This document shows, piece by piece, positions 47,701 through 59,830 of a DNA stretch of 64,000 bases; within the stretch, counting starts at the first letter, position 1; each line of letters opens with the position of its first letter. Both the position numbers and the translations under genes were made by a program. The stretch is from Omphiscola glabra. Lineage: Eukaryota; Mollusca; Gastropoda; Lymnaeidae. Where the stretch lies: contig OZ024794.1 in assembly GCA_964017045.1 (NCBI GenBank), positions 48,613,013 through 48,677,012 on the forward strand. Direction: 5' to 3'. The notes under the pieces are model-generated. The model worked only from the letters and a program-made list of their open reading frames with translations, searched no databases and was not told the DNA's origin.

Positions 47701-50700
47701 TAATTACCTGTACAATACTTTTAGAGTTGAAATACAGTGGTTTAGATATTTTTTAGTGTAGATTTGTGCTATTGTTTCTTTCTAATTTTCCGATAAAATA
47801 GATATTGTTACCTTGAGGGATATTTTATAATCCAGGTTCACAGTTCAATAATCAGGACAGGGTCAGACCACAAATACTCTGGTTTATTGAAATCTTACTG
47901 CCATCATTTTATCCCAAGCCACTTGAGCCCAGCACAGGGCAAAATAGGTTATTGTGAGAAAAAAAAATTATAGCTTGTAATAGAACCACTAGTGTGGTAT
48001 GCAGACCTGTTTACCCTTGTGATTTCGCCATGCTAATTAAGACCACGGCACTATGACAATCCTGAAAAAACTATGGTTTCTGAAGTTTTTTTTGTTTGGT
48101 TTATTTTTATTTTAAAAAGTTAATAATTGGCTTGTTCTCAGAAAAATGTTCCCACATTTTTTCTGTTAACACTGTAAGCAATCTAATGAAAATGAAGCGA
48201 ATGGCCTTTGCTGTCTCTATCTGAATGAGCCAACCAGAATATTTTTCTTTTAGAGGATGCATTAAAGTAGACTATTTTTAGCCCTACTGTTGCTTATCAA
48301 TTGGATTTGGCCTCATGTTATGGTGTTTTCCCCTTGATTGCCACGCACTTTCCAAGTTTCTGATGTTTCTTTTTTTTTTTTTTTAAATAAAATTCCGTAC
48401 CACCGTAATACCTGCCTTGGACGTTTTTTGTCTGTTCAGTTCACATATCAACATATTCAGGGGTAAGTAAAGTATACAATTATAGTCAATAATTATTTTA
48501 ATGTTGTTTGTCTAACTTTTAATTGTTAGTAAATAGAAGAAAACTATAACCATGAGACAGAGTCCGATGGCTAAATATAAAATGGTCTGTCTATTGTCTA
48601 AGTTTTAGACTAACTTTTCACTAAGTTTAGCATACTTTTTTTGGCTTTATGGTAAGCCTAAAGATAATAAAACTACTAATTTGAATAATAGAAATAGAAG
48701 CTTACTGTATGAGTCGTACTTTTACTACTAATATTAATATACTAAGATTATGAAAATATTCAAAGTAGAAGCAAGTAGAGGAATTTTTAAAAAAAATTTA
48801 AACATGATGTGTGACCTCAGTACTTTATTACTTAGTAATATACCCTTTTTTAAAAATCTACAATGTAACAATTAGCCTTGAAAAAAAATTTAACGTCTAA
48901 GTTTTTTTCATTTTTCTGTTCAAAATGCTCTTGATACCTCGTCTTCCGCACTTTGTTGGCCCAGTCCTATGTCACTGCATAGGCCTGTTTTAGCATCTAA
49001 ACCATATTAATACTGGTATAAATAGCATAATAGTCAATATGATATATGACCCTCTTTGAACCATATATGATGAGATATTCTTTTTTTTTTGTCTCTATAT
49101 TCAGGTTCTGGTGTTAATAAAAATGCTCAACAGAACAGCAACCAACCTTTCAAGATTGGCGATGTTTATGTGAGAAAACAAGGTTGAACAAGTCATCACT
49201 GCTACACTCTACTAGACTTATTGATATCAAGCTTATTTGCAGGACAGTCCTCATGTGCCATCTGGAGGCCAAAATGTTTAAGAAGTCAATCGTCTTTATC
49301 ACCTACCACAGGTGTCGACTTCTGGAACTTCTCAGTCAAGCTCTGAATTTATTTGTCCAGAGTTGAAACCTTGATTACAGAGATTTCATAGACACTAAAC
49401 TGTTTATTTTCCACGGAAGAAAAGACATTGTCCTTGACTATATATGAAAAGATGCTTTCTTCTTGTGGCAGCTAAATACATGTTCAAGAATCCCACAGAA
49501 ACTAGGCTAAACTTTTTCAAGATTTTGAAAATCAAGGCAAAAAAATCTTTTAAGTAATCTGATTAAAAACGTGCGCTTTTGCTAGGAAACTTAATAAATA
49601 TAAATATGTGTATACATCTTTATTGGTTAGTTGTAATATTGTTTTCAATTTTACAATTTCATACTGGTTTTCATATTACCCAAAAAAAAACAACTTGTGT
49701 TGCAAAAGTCATGCATAGCTCAGATATGCCTATCAGTCAAGCAAGTCTGTGTAGTCAATGCCTATTTTGTTTTCCTAACACCTTTTCTCATTGTAAGAAA
49801 CAAATCCTGTATTGTATATTTCTTTTTGTTAACTTATATAAGCAGTTCAGTGGATTTCCTGACACAACCTGTAGTTTGATTGCAAACCATCGCCCCCCCC
49901 CCCCCCCCCCCCCTTTTTTTTTTAAAAATATTTTTTTTTAAAGCTTGAAACTACGTTTTTGATAGCTAAAAACTACTCTCTAACCCCAGGGTAAACAGGT
50001 CTGGGTATGGATGTAAAGTGAATCTATTCTAATCGAAACAGAAAAATTATGCATTTTAAATACATTTACTGAAGGGTTTGGTGGAAAGATTAATCATTAA
50101 TGAAAATAAGAAAAGAGAAAACAAACACCATATTTTACATACATAAAAACAAACAATTTTTGTATGAAAATATTTGATAGGCCCTTCTTCCACATGCACA
50201 TTTCAATTTTGAAAATATTCAATTTTTTTTTAACTGATTAAAAAATGAAGTCATAACTAAGAAATTTGTTTTGAATTTTAACTGCTTAAGTTAAATCATG
50301 AAAATAAGGGCAGTTGAGTAGGAAAGTATCTTTAACTTAAGATAAATAATGTAATCACTCAGCATATTTGACACAGACAAATATAATTATGTAATTAGTG
50401 TAATTAATTAATTGTCTTTAACTTTCAGAAAAATCAAGGTATGGGATCTACAAGCTGCATTAGATCCTAGGGCACCTGCAGCTACACTCTGTCTAAGGAC
50501 ACTAGTTGTAAGTTAAAATACTGTTAGAAAGCCAAGTTTTAAATACTTTGCAACAGGTTTCTATAAAAAATTACATTGTAAATAATATTTGTATTAAAAA
50601 AAAAATCTATACCATCTAAGAGAAAATATTAAGTTTAACAGTTAATGCATGTTAAAACATTGAAGGGCTATTGAAAAAAAAGATTTTTTTCACATGAGTA

Positions 50701-51517
50701 TGGGGTGGTGTTATTTAAGATGAACATTGCTGTAGTTGACACCTAACTTTTATTACTACGGGGTATGAGAAATGTTAAGTAACTCTAACTTTTTATTACT
50801 GTGAGATATGTTAAGTACCTTTTTTTTTTTACATAATCAAATTGAGTGTGGGGTGGTGTTATTTAAGTTGAAAATTGCTGTAGTTGTCAGGTGGACACCT
50901 AACTTTTATTACTATGAGCAATATTAAGTAACTGTTAGACACATCTAACTTTTATTACTATTAGCTCTATGTTAAGTGACTTTTTTTCACATAATCAAAT
51001 TGAATTTATATTTACATGTGTGATGGTATAGTTATACAACTTGACTTAATGAGTTGAATTAAGACCAATTTAAGAATGTAAGTCTGAAAGTGGATAAGAC
51101 TTTGGGGTGGCTTTTAATCATAAATGGACAGATTGGAGAGTAAAAAATATGATTGAAATGTTGATTTTTGGTTAATAGCCTCAAAGTGTGAATGATGATT
51201 GAAATGTTGATTTTTGGTTAATAGCCTCAAAATGTGAATGAAAACATCTTGAGTGTCAAAGCTCATATAATTGCATTAAGATTGAATTCAATATGTATCT
51301 CAAAGCTCTTATAATTGTATTAAGATTGAATTCAATATGTATCTTTCTATTCTTTCTTTAGGAGCACTCAGGCCGAGTTTTCCGTTTGCAGTTTGATGAA
51401 TTTCAAATTGTAAGCAGTTCTCATGATGACACTATTTTAATCTGGGATTTCTTAAATGTTCCAGTGCCTGAGGGTCAAAGATCACCTCCCAGAAGTTACA
51501 CTTATGTTACCCATTAA
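35727..51517 (+). CDS. BTRC: Beta-TrCP F-box/WD40 protein (SCF substrate receptor)
   Basis: It recruits phosphodegron proteins (beta-catenin, IkappaB type) to SCF ubiquitin ligase. Exons: 35727-35804, 38701-38929, 39805-39991, [missing], 41555-41692, 41881-41999, 44365-44470, 44692-44835, 45094-45212, 45507-45617, 50429-50507, 51362-51517. Phases agree except across 39991/41555, where about 97 bp (length 3n+1) is needed. This is the segment after the F-box, most likely in the N gap. The D domain has [20 protein letters not shown], the F-box [17 protein letters not shown], and seven WD40 blades include [37 protein letters not shown] and [25 protein letters not shown] keeps the degron-binding Arg. 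About 520 residues expected. Identity to vertebrate BTRC/FBXW11 is very high; one invertebrate gene usually stands for both. The 5' exon ([10 protein letters not shown]) is less certain than the rest. Confidence 0.96.
36085..36119. repeat. Perfect inverted repeat, 17-bp arms, 1-bp spacer
   Basis: ATGACTATTCTATTAAA, then G, then TTTAATAGAATAGTCAT. The arms match exactly. Confidence 0.95.
37078..37152. repeat. 37-bp direct duplication
   Basis: CAACTCTTGGCAAAACCCAT, continuing to CCCAGAG, occurs twice back to back. Confidence 0.95.
38930..39804. other. Beta-TrCP intron 2, no feature seen
   Basis: AT-rich, non-coding, between GTAAAA donor and TTTTTAAG acceptor. Confidence 0.6.
40351..40550. other. 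Assembly gap, 200 N
   Basis: Exactly 200 N, so probably a fixed-size scaffold gap with unknown true length. It lies in the beta-TrCP intron where one coding exon is missing. Confidence 0.99.
40628..40710 (-). mobile_element. LINE 3'-tail copy
   Basis: (TTA)n, then GTGGTACCCCATCCAGCCTA, then GGGCTAGGCTCACCATGCTT. It matches the modules at 5664-5772 and, inverted, 46985-47090. Confidence 0.55.
40711..41554. other. Beta-TrCP intron, no feature seen
   Basis: AT-rich. It ends in a T-run and the CCCAG acceptor. The missing exon is not visible here in any frame. Confidence 0.55.
42000..44364. other. Beta-TrCP intron with LTR-like insert
   Basis: The intron between WD40 exons 41881-41999 and 44365-44470. 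It holds the LTR-like segment listed separately; the rest is AT-rich without coding signal. Confidence 0.55.
42620..43429 (+). mobile_element. Possible solo LTR
   Basis: Less AT-rich than its surroundings, with GGTATATAAGACAGAAC (TATA box) near 42972, an AAATATAAA-type signal near 43320, and a right end CCTCCGTAACA or TGACACA near 43411-43429. TGGTGATGAC follows at 43430 and resembles a tRNA primer-binding site. No gag/pol and no clear left end or target duplication, so the call is tentative. Confidence 0.35.
45734..45765 (+). mobile_element. Isolated TIR-like end related to the 2-kb element
   Basis: CATATCCAGACCTGTTAACT then CTATAATTTCGG. It resembles the left end at 48002 (CAGACCTGTTTACCC...ATTTCG), so it is probably another, degraded copy of the same family. 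Confidence 0.5.
46181..46610. repeat. Two-copy tandem duplication, 217-bp unit
   Basis: TCAAGATGGCTGCCTTAGAA begins at 46181 and 46398. Both copies run through GCATGTATAGGCTCGTGCTC and CCACCATCTTTGT. They differ at roughly one base in ten. Each carries an AAGATGGCTGCC YY1-like site. Confidence 0.9.
46611..47090 (+). pseudogene. LINE endonuclease fragment plus 3' tail
   Basis: The plus strand reads [20 protein letters not shown] and [12 protein letters not shown]. After a gap and frame change it reads [20 protein letters not shown] and [11 protein letters not shown], the start of an APE-type endonuclease of a non-LTR element. At 46985-47090 it passes straight into the tail module seen at 5664 and 40628, ending in ATAATAATAA. 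Most of the element between endonuclease and 3' end is deleted. Confidence 0.7.
48002..50003. mobile_element. 2,002-bp DNA transposon with exact 15-bp TIRs and 6-bp TSD
   Basis: CAGACCTGTTTACCC at 48002-48016 is the exact reverse complement of GGGTAAACAGGTCTG at 49989-50003. The bases just outside are GGTATG on both sides (47996-48001 and 50004-50009), an exact 6-bp duplication. The interior is AT-rich, with a C-run at about 49892-49912. Its open frames are short (60-120 residues) and show no transposase I know, so it is probably non-autonomous. A 6-bp duplication would suit Dada or some hAT-like groups; no assignment is claimed. Confidence 0.8.
50508..51361. repeat. Beta-TrCP last intron, three sets of short duplications
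   Basis: About 50698-51005: an imperfect unit near 148 bp (GGGGTGGTGTTATTTAAG...CACCTAACTTTTATTACTA). At 51151-51240: a 46-bp unit twice (GATTGAAATGTTGATTTTTG). At 51257-51344: a 44-bp unit twice (AAGATTGAATTCAATATGTA). All are just upstream of the final coding exon. Confidence 0.85.
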
Positions 51518-52893
51518 TATTAATTTATTTCACTATTCTTAAGTTACTCAACCTGTTTCTCTTTAGTTTATTACCAAAATGTTTCCATTGCCTCAGAAAC
51601 ATAATTGTATCTTTATTTTTTTGCATAACATTAACTGGTAATGAAATAATGTTGCTGTGATCATGCTGTTCAAAGCATATATCCCATATGTTTTTATTAT
51701 TTTTAATTTCATCTGGATTTTAATTATTTGTTAAATGTTGGAGCAACTTGGAGTAATGGGATGATAGCAAATTGAGACTTTAAGCATTTTTGGACTTGAT
51801 GAAATGCAGTTAAAATGATCATGAAAATGTATGATTGATTATTTTACTAAAGCTAGTCAATTTGCATTTGATAATCACCACCACTCAGTTTGCAGGAAGA
51901 AGAAAATAACTAAATAAAGCTAACTTTGAATGTGTGGATGAAAAAGTAAGTTAGGAGAGAAAGCATATATTTTTCCATATAACCATTTATTAAATTTTAT
52001 GTGCGGAAACTAGCTGTTTTTGTTCTTTCACTGCAATCCCTTTTCATAAAAACTTATGACACAGATTACTTATGCAATCTTGTACTGAGATTTAAACCCA
52101 ACATTATTTTTTTATTACCGGTATCAGAAGAAAAAAAAGTGGAAATAACCATAAATTTTACAAAGTGAAAAAAATATAAGCCTGAGCACAATTAATTATT
52201 TTTAAATTTATAGCTAAGTTCAGAGAACCAATTTTCATAACCTTTTTAAAAAGGTTCTAAAATCTGAGGAATTTTTCTATAAAAGTAATAATCTGGTTGG
52301 TGAAGTGGCGGAATAGGATCTAACTTAAATTAAAATAATTAAGTAAACTATTAATAAAAATTACAATTTAAAACACATATTACCGGTAATGTAATTTAGT
52401 ATTTTAAATCATCTGGATTTTAGTCAAGCCCTTCATAATAAACAAAATAGTTATGAACACAACTTATTATGTTGGGCAGTTATTCCCTATTCATAACACA
52501 GCAAAACCAACTTTCATATATCATTAATAAGCCATTTTAAAAAATTATATTCTTGGTCTAACTTATTACCAAAGTGAATTGTGTGTATAGAAAGATCTCT
52601 AACTGAATTTATAATTCCTTATTGCAACATTTTCCTGTCACTTTACTTGAAGACTATTAATAATTAAGGAATTTCATTAAGATAAATTAGAAGTCTGTTT
52701 TAAACTTTCAAGCTAAAAATAACATTACTTTTGCTTTTTTACTTTTTTTTTATTTTGGATGTCAATTTATCCACAATGCAGCAAATAATCAGTAGTAAAT
52801 GATGCTTGTGGTGCATGTACATTTGTAACAATTTGTATGAATTGTGCTAATATTATTGATGCTATGTGACTGTAATAGAACTATTACAATAAA
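51518..52893 (+). other. Beta-TrCP 3' UTR (inferred)
   Basis: AT-rich, non-coding sequence from the stop to a canonical AATAAA at 52888-52893 (ACAATAAATTT). An earlier or later site is possible. Confidence 0.45.
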
Positions 52894-55039
52894 TTTAATT
52901 CTATTTATATAATTGAGGCACAACTAGCTTTTATAATTGTCATGCCTTGTAAAAAAAGAATGATGCAAAATATGATGTGATGAATGATAATTCACATGAT
53001 TTATAGTAAATATGAATCTCGCTTGATTGTTCCGTAATATGAATTTTAGAATCCTTTCTTGAAAATATAACTAGCATAAGTCAAGAATATGAATTCATTG
53101 TTATTAAATGGGAAGCAAGTGTTTATGAAGCTGATTTGCATCTTTTATATTTTAATTCTTCAATATTGTCTCTGTATATTTTTTTAAAAAATTGCTTTTT
53201 GTAGCGTTACATAAATGGGTTTAAGGCCAAGTCAATTTTAAATAACAGCTTCTAAAAAGAGATGTCTTGACCTTAGGCCCTAATTACTGTTGTTTATTAA
53301 TTTTTTGATTAATATAAAATGCCCTTTTGAATTAATATGCCTTAGAATTGAAATGTTGGATTCATCAAGACCTATCTCATCAGCCTGCATTCCAAACTTT
53401 CAATTTTGTATGTTTGATGACCACACTCATCCATGCCACTGTCCCTTTAAACCGACGCCCGGGGGGAAGGGGGGGGGGGGTCTGTCTAATCCTAGCCTCT
53501 AGGTTTCAATACATTTTCATTTATATCCTGTGAATGGGACTAACAAGAATGTGTAAACTCTTGTTTTTATTATAAATTTGTTTTTGTTAGGGATTTAATA
53601 TTTTTTTATTCAGTGAATATTCCCTTATTTTCAATTAATTGTTAAAATTAATATTAATTTCCTAGACAATTTCACCTAATGTGAACATTAGTCTCTTTAA
53701 ATTTAAAAGACAAATTGTTACATTTTAGAAACAAATACAGATCATTGCTGTGTGAAATTTTCCTCCTGCTTATTGTTTGGGAAAATGAATTTGACTGCCG
53801 AGTAGTTTGCTTTGTTAAAATATAATTGTGTATTGCTAAAAACATTTTGCCCCCATTGCATTCATCCATCATTCTCATTTGTATAATAAACCACTAATTT
53901 ACTAAGAACTTTTAAAATCTTAATTTGTCCTATGTAAAATGTCTACAAATAAGTGATTGCTGTAACATAACTAGAGTTGTCTAAGCAAAGTTTCATAGTG
54001 AACGTGGTTAAAAATTCACAAAAAAGAAATCTCCCCCCCCCCCCCCCCCCCCCCCCAAACCCACTATGAGGCACCCACTAACAATTTTCTTTTTGTCTAA
54101 TGTAAGAGGTGAAGTCATGTTGTGCCATACTGAGGGATGTACGGAGTCATTTGTGTGTATATGTTTGAGAAATATAGTGTGATTTTAAGAACTTATCTTC
54201 TCACTATAATCATGAATGTAGATTGTTTCTTGAGATTTATTCAGGGTAAGAGTTACATATATTTAAAAAAAATATATATGAAAACAATTTTTATTCCTGA
54301 AAATTTTACAAATGGTTCTTAACAGATGCTCATTGAACCTTTTTTTTAATAATGCAGAAAGCTTTGAGTTCAAAAGATCAATTAAATTAGTGTTGTCAGC
54401 AAGTACAATGAAGCGTAATGAAAACAATAATGAGTTGGCCAGACAATGATATTGTCAATATAAAAAGAAAATCTAATATAGCTGCTAACTAAAGAGGGTT
54501 GAACTGTATTAGTATTTAAGCTTGTAATGATTTCTAAAAAAAACCAACATAATTATAGTTGTAATATTTTGTCAAAAATACTTTTTTCTGTTTTATATAG
54601 TAGTATTAATTAGCAGCTGTTTTTTGTGATTTTTCTTCTACTTTTCTGGTTTTAAAAAAACAGAATAGAATATTAACATCTATTTCAATTTTGGGCATTA
54701 ATATTAATATAGATTTTACAAAGATATATTTTAATATTATTGCATGGTTGGATTGACTAAGGAAATCCTGAATCTATAACTATAACTATAATTCCAGTTC
54801 TCCAAATCAGGCAAGTAATTTTTTTTTATTTAAGAAATTATTTGTAATTTTTTTTTGTAATTCCAGTGTAAATAAATATTGTCTAATAAAATTTTCCCTT
54901 TGATAAAATTTTCCCTTTAGTTTGAAAATTCTCAAGCACCCATGTATAGATTTTCTAAAAATGTAATGTAATTTTATTTATTTCAGTTAAGAGGATATGG
55001 GGAAACAAGTCAGCTCTTTCAAACAATCTCTTATAATAA
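52894..55039. other. Intergenic between convergent beta-TrCP and TMEM177
   Basis: AT-rich, with homopolymer runs at about 53460-53480 (G) and 54033-54056 (C). A 17-bp word AAAATTTTCCCTTT is doubled near 54888-54920. No gene recognised; part may be an extended 3' UTR. Confidence 0.5.
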
Positions 55040-55045
55040 TTTATT
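55040..55045 (-). terminator. Poly(A) signal AATAAA, TMEM177
   Basis: TTTATT on the plus strand, about 545 bp beyond the TMEM177 stop. Nearer variants exist; tentative. Confidence 0.35.
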
Positions 55046-55590
55046 GGATACTTCAACAAATGACATTTAATTCAAAATAAACTAAAACTGCGCCCCATTA
55101 AAAATTCATAACAATAAAGACACATCTTATATAAAATCATTATTACTTCCTGACCTGAATAAGGATAATTTAGGCCATGCAATATTCATTAGTAAAAAGT
55201 ACAAAAGCCGCAGAGGAACTAGCACTATTTCCCAAAAATTCAATAACTGACAATAACTTGACAAAAAAGCTGAATCTGTCTTCACTAAGTCAATATTTTA
55301 ACATTGTACACTAAACAAACATATGGAAGTCAAACAAGTGTTTCATATTTTACTTTCCTAATTAAGTTTTTAAAAAATTGTATACCGGTACTAACATATT
55401 AAAATACAATTTGATGCACATATCCTAAATTTTATGCGCTGTGTGAAGCTAATTCTAATGAAGAATAATGTTAGTGTAAGCCAATATTATAGAATAATTT
55501 ACATATATATTATTCTTTGCAAATTTTCTCTAACATTAATTTGTATGATTTTTTTTGGCTTACATTGGTTACATTTAGACCTTAAAAAGT

Positions 55591-56701
55591 CTATTTTAAC
55601 ACCTGTTCAACAAATTCTTCATAAGGATAATACTCTTTAATGGTTTCAATTAGAAAGGTCTTTTTCTCAGACAAGGACAGGTCATACTTTCTCCACTTTT
55701 CACCAAATAGATATTTTTTCTCTGGTAATTTCCCTAAATTTTGAAGAAGTTCTTTTCTGGTAATTAGAGCAGTGTAGTACTCAATTCCACCATATGCTGT
55801 TTCCCTATCAATTGTTGCAGCCTTTTTGTCACACTTCCTCTCCAAGTAACAGTTATAGTTATCATTTATTTTGATATAACACACTGTAAATAAAGGAGCT
55901 ATGGTAAGAAATGATAATATTTTACCACCTTTGATAGAGGACAAATTTGCAAGTGAATCTGCTATCACATAAAAACTAGTAAAAGCTAAACCCAAACCAG
56001 CTGAGTCAACATAAACTTTATAAGAATTTGACTTATTAATTTCTCTAGCTAATGCAAACTTCTTAGCAGCTCTGCTTAGTCTGAAAGTTTCCATAACCTT
56101 TTGTCCTTCCAAAGTACTCAAATCTAAATCTAAGATTTTATTGCTTTCACTTTCATTAGCTTTTTCGAAAGACTTGGATGAAAAAAATATTGGAACACCC
56201 ACAACTGCACCCCATTTTGTAGTCATAAAGCCTTTAGTGATGAAATCCAGTCTATCTGTTTGTACCAAGTCAAGCAGGTTATGCTTCACAAAAGCATCAT
56301 CTTTTATTTTCAGATCCTGTTTTATCTGTAATAATAAAAACCATCATGTTATTAACGGTACGGAAAAAATAATTTTGGAAAAGTTACAGTTTACTTCATT
56401 TCATGTTGTTGATTTACAAGTTACTAAAATATTATTTTAATTTCAAGGGCGGCAGTGAAGACCAAGAACTCTCTGTACCTGTAATTTAAGAATACTGAAA
56501 CTATATTTATTTATAACCTACCTCCTCAGCTAAATAGAGAACCTCGCTATCCACCAGAGCAGGTTTTCCATGTGAATGACTTGTCAATAGTTCTTTTTGA
56601 TATTCAAGGCCAAAGGTATGGGGATACAAAGATGCAACAGTGGCACCAACAGCCCCCACCAACCAGCCATAATGACCGTAGTTTCTTGCAAACTGATACA
56701 T
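55591..56701 (-). CDS. TMEM177: Transmembrane protein 177
   Basis: TMEM177 is a mitochondrial inner-membrane protein that in human cells associates with COX20 and helps stabilise newly made COX2. Two exons: 56522-56701 (ATG, 60 codons, donor GAG|GTAGGT) and 55591-56325 (acceptor ATTACAG, stop TAG), both phase 0, giving 304 residues; human has 311. Conserved blocks: WGAVVGVPIFF, SRAAKKFALAREI, AYGGIEYYTALITRKELL and NLGKLPEKKYLFG. One hydrophobic segment near residues 12-28 and two more around the LGLAFTSFYVIADSL and ILSFLTIAPLFTVCYI stretches fit the family. The gene is convergent with beta-TrCP. An upstream 5' UTR exon is possible, because an AG acceptor-like T-run precedes the ATG. Confidence 0.92.
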
Positions 56702-57821
56702 TAAAACCTTTTTAAAAAAAATGTAAACTCATTAAATGAAATCAGTTTAGAGAAACATAATTGCTAAAACAGTTTATAATTTTTAGAACAGAATTTTTAA
56801 AAAAACAAGTTAGAAGTTTTGTTATTCACTACTTACTACTACTAACAATTTAGGAGTATATAATTTATAATACAGGATGTTAAATGATAAACAGATTTCT
56901 GGTTATGCTTTAGAAACTAATATCTGGTTTTTTTATTTTGGGTTACTGGTATCAGTTTAATTTTAAAAAAATATCCAGATCTTTTAAAAATAAAAATATA
57001 CTATGCCAATAGTAAATCTATCTTTATTATTATGTAAATGTAATAAATCAAATACTTTTTTAAAAAGATAAAGATGTATAAGCAAATCTTAAATGCTTTG
57101 CAGTAATATTCGTTCACATATTTCATATTATTATAAATACTATGTCTATAGTAATTAGTATAAAACAAAGTTACTAAAAATAATTATTTAGAAAAATTAG
57201 ATGGTTCATTAAAAATATTTTATATTTTAAGTTTGAATCTACTTCAAAATCAAACGTTATAACTCACAAACTACAAAGTCACCATGCCATATATTCATAA
57301 TCATATTGACAATAACTGACAACTCACTCATAATCATATCAATAATAATAATAACAATATTTATAGAAATATTGACTTAGACTTTACTTTTGCTTTACCA
57401 TCATGCCATACTTAACGACTTGACTTTGACTTAACAACTTTACTCACCCACCTGCCTAGTAAGGCTGTCTACATTACTTAATTAATTACTACCTTCTACT
57501 ATAACTTATAACCGTTAAATAAGTTTAATTTTAATAATAAGGGCAATACTCAATAGAGGGCATTGTGCGGGGTAAGATTATTTTAAGATATCATAATCAA
57601 TAATCATGCACATGCCAATCAGAATCATTGCCAAAGACATCTCCATATTTTTTCTTGCAAAAAATTAAATTGTTAAAAATCTTACTTTGTCCTAATGTAG
57701 TTTATTTAGACTTTATACTTTTGTCGAGAAATGTTGTCAACAAATACAAAATTAAGTTACGGTACACATTTTTTATTTTTGTTTTGTAGGATTATAAGGT
57801 CTGCTCTGTTTTAACCTTGCT
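56702..57821. other. TMEM177 upstream region, no other gene seen
   Basis: AT-rich, no coding signal. The promoter cannot be pinpointed. Confidence 0.5.
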
Positions 57822-59078
57822 GACTGAGCCAGAGATGCCACTCTATTTTTTAAAATTCCCAAGATTTGGTCAAAATATTTCCCAAGATCATAAAAATATA
57901 TAGGAGGTTTTTTTTCAAAAAAAGTTTTTTCTATGTAATTAATGCAATAATAGCTTAAATTAATGCCCCTGAAACATATGGTACAGTAATTGACTGAAAT
58001 TTATTTAATAAGACATTTTTTAAAAAAATGTTTATCACATAAAATAAATTAAAAGAATTTTAAAAAATTGTTTTTGAAATTTTTTTAAAATTTATATTAA
58101 TTTATTTATAATGCAAAATATTAATACACACTGGAGTTAGGCCTACTAATACCTCCAAATTCTCCTGCCCGGTAAAAATATCATCTACAATAATTATAAT
58201 GTAATAGAAGTCACTTGGAAACAAAGCTCACAAGGCTAATCTAGACAGAATTCCTTTTACAAGGGCAAAAGGTTCCTCATCGAAAACTGTTTTTTCTTAT
58301 TGTAAGTCTGTTGATTAGTAATGGAGATTGCAAAGCAATTAAGTTTAAATATTAAGCAGAATTTAATGATTATAATAATTGTAGTTAAAATGGATTGATA
58401 AATTATTATGAAATAAGAAAACAATAAGTATTTTTTATTTTTCTTGTAAATTTACATATAATAATTTCTTTTTCAAACCAAAACTACTGTTTAAATAAAC
58501 TTTTCAGTTATAATCCTATTACAGTGTTACAGGTTTAAATTTAATACCTTAAGCCTTAATTACCTGTGTGTCGATCCACAAATATTTTTTCCTGCCTATT
58601 GATCATTGATGAAAATTAGACTGGATTTTTTACAAATGCATCATCATAGTTTGTCCACAAAGAATATTTTATAAATCTAATCAAACACACATTGTAGAAG
58701 TAATTAAAATTCATCCAATTTTAATATGGATTTTTGAATGAATACACCATAACATTTTATGTCTGGTGTTATGACTTTGTAATTTTCAATGATTAATTGG
58801 CATAAATGGCTGTTGGGGTGACTATGTTGGCTTACAGTTGGAGGTTCATTAATTTTGTCTCACCAATGACAATGTTCAAAAAATATATTTAATACAATAT
58901 ATACAATACAATATTTTCCCTATGAAATAAATTTTAAACAATCTCAACTCTTTATTTATGATAATGCATTTCACAATAATTATTTCTTTTGAGAATATAA
59001 AGATTTACTATGAACTAAATTTCTTCTTCTTCAATCTCTGTGGACAGGTGGAGAGTTTCATTTATTCCTTTTTGCATA

Positions 59079-59830
59079 CTAAGGCCGACTAAGCCTTTTC
59101 TTATAACTTTTGTGAACAGACCCATATCTAACACTTCTTATTAAAGTTTCCTTTGGGATCCAGTTAGTACAAGTCATGCTACATCTATTTATATGCTGTT
59201 TTGCAAGGAGTGTATCTCTAACTAAGTCTGTTTTTAAGGAATTAATTATTTTTGTTCTAATGCAATTGATCTGTGAGAGTATTCTTTCTACACATGCCGA
59301 CATGCAGAGGAATGTGGTAAAACTGTCAAATGTTTCATGAAATAACATAATATAGAAAATTCGTCTTGATTTAGACCATCCTTAAGATCACTTAATAAGT
59401 GCCAATATTGGTGGAGAATACTCTTATAAAAACATCCAGCATAAACAACTCACTCTTCACTATTTGTTTATCTTCTGTGGGTTTTTTATTTTAATAAACT
59501 GACTTATGCTATGTGTAGACTTTGCTATTTCAAAATTATTTTAATATTTCACTGAGTGTTTATGTTTCATTAATGAGGACATATTTGCATTTTTTCATTG
59601 TGAATTTGCAACATTTGCAAAAGTTAGAATCTGCATTGCCCTTTTCCTGCTGTAGCCAGTCCTTCAATTAAGGATCTTTGTCTTTAAGCCATTGTAAGTT
59701 AAAACTTTGATTAAAATTATACCATTTAACTTTTTTCTTTGATTTTTCCAGTTTTGGTGAATCCATACCTGCTCGTTCACTCTTTGGCTTGTGCTTTTTT
59801 TTCCTATGGTTGCTAATGTCTAATGAAAGC
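59079..59830 (-). pseudogene. hAT transposase remnants
   Basis: The upstream part (about 59600-59830, minus) reads KPKSERAGMDSPKLEKSKKK, VKWYNFNQSF, LQWLKDKDP, a stop, LKDWLQQEKGNADSNFCKCC: a zinc-finger-like N-terminal region. The downstream part (59079-59348) reads FLCMSACVERILSQINCIRT and KIINSLKTDLVRDTLLAK, the hAT C-terminal dimerisation pattern. The catalytic middle is missing between about 59350 and 59600, and a stop interrupts the first part. Confidence 0.75.

Larger units (their letters stand above)
45618..50428. other. Large beta-TrCP intron with nested mobile elements
   Basis: A 4.8-kb intron in the sixth-to-seventh WD40 region. It carries a TIR-like end at 45734, a possible minus-strand solo LTR around 45818-46163, a 217-bp duplication, a LINE fragment and a 2-kb TIR element, each listed separately. 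None disturbs the flanking coding phase (2 to 2). Confidence 0.7.

Noticed and set aside
49579..49941. 120-residue protein inside the 2-kb TIR element
   Set aside because: Low-complexity and hydrophobic, runs into a C-run coding proline; not a transposase that I can recognise.
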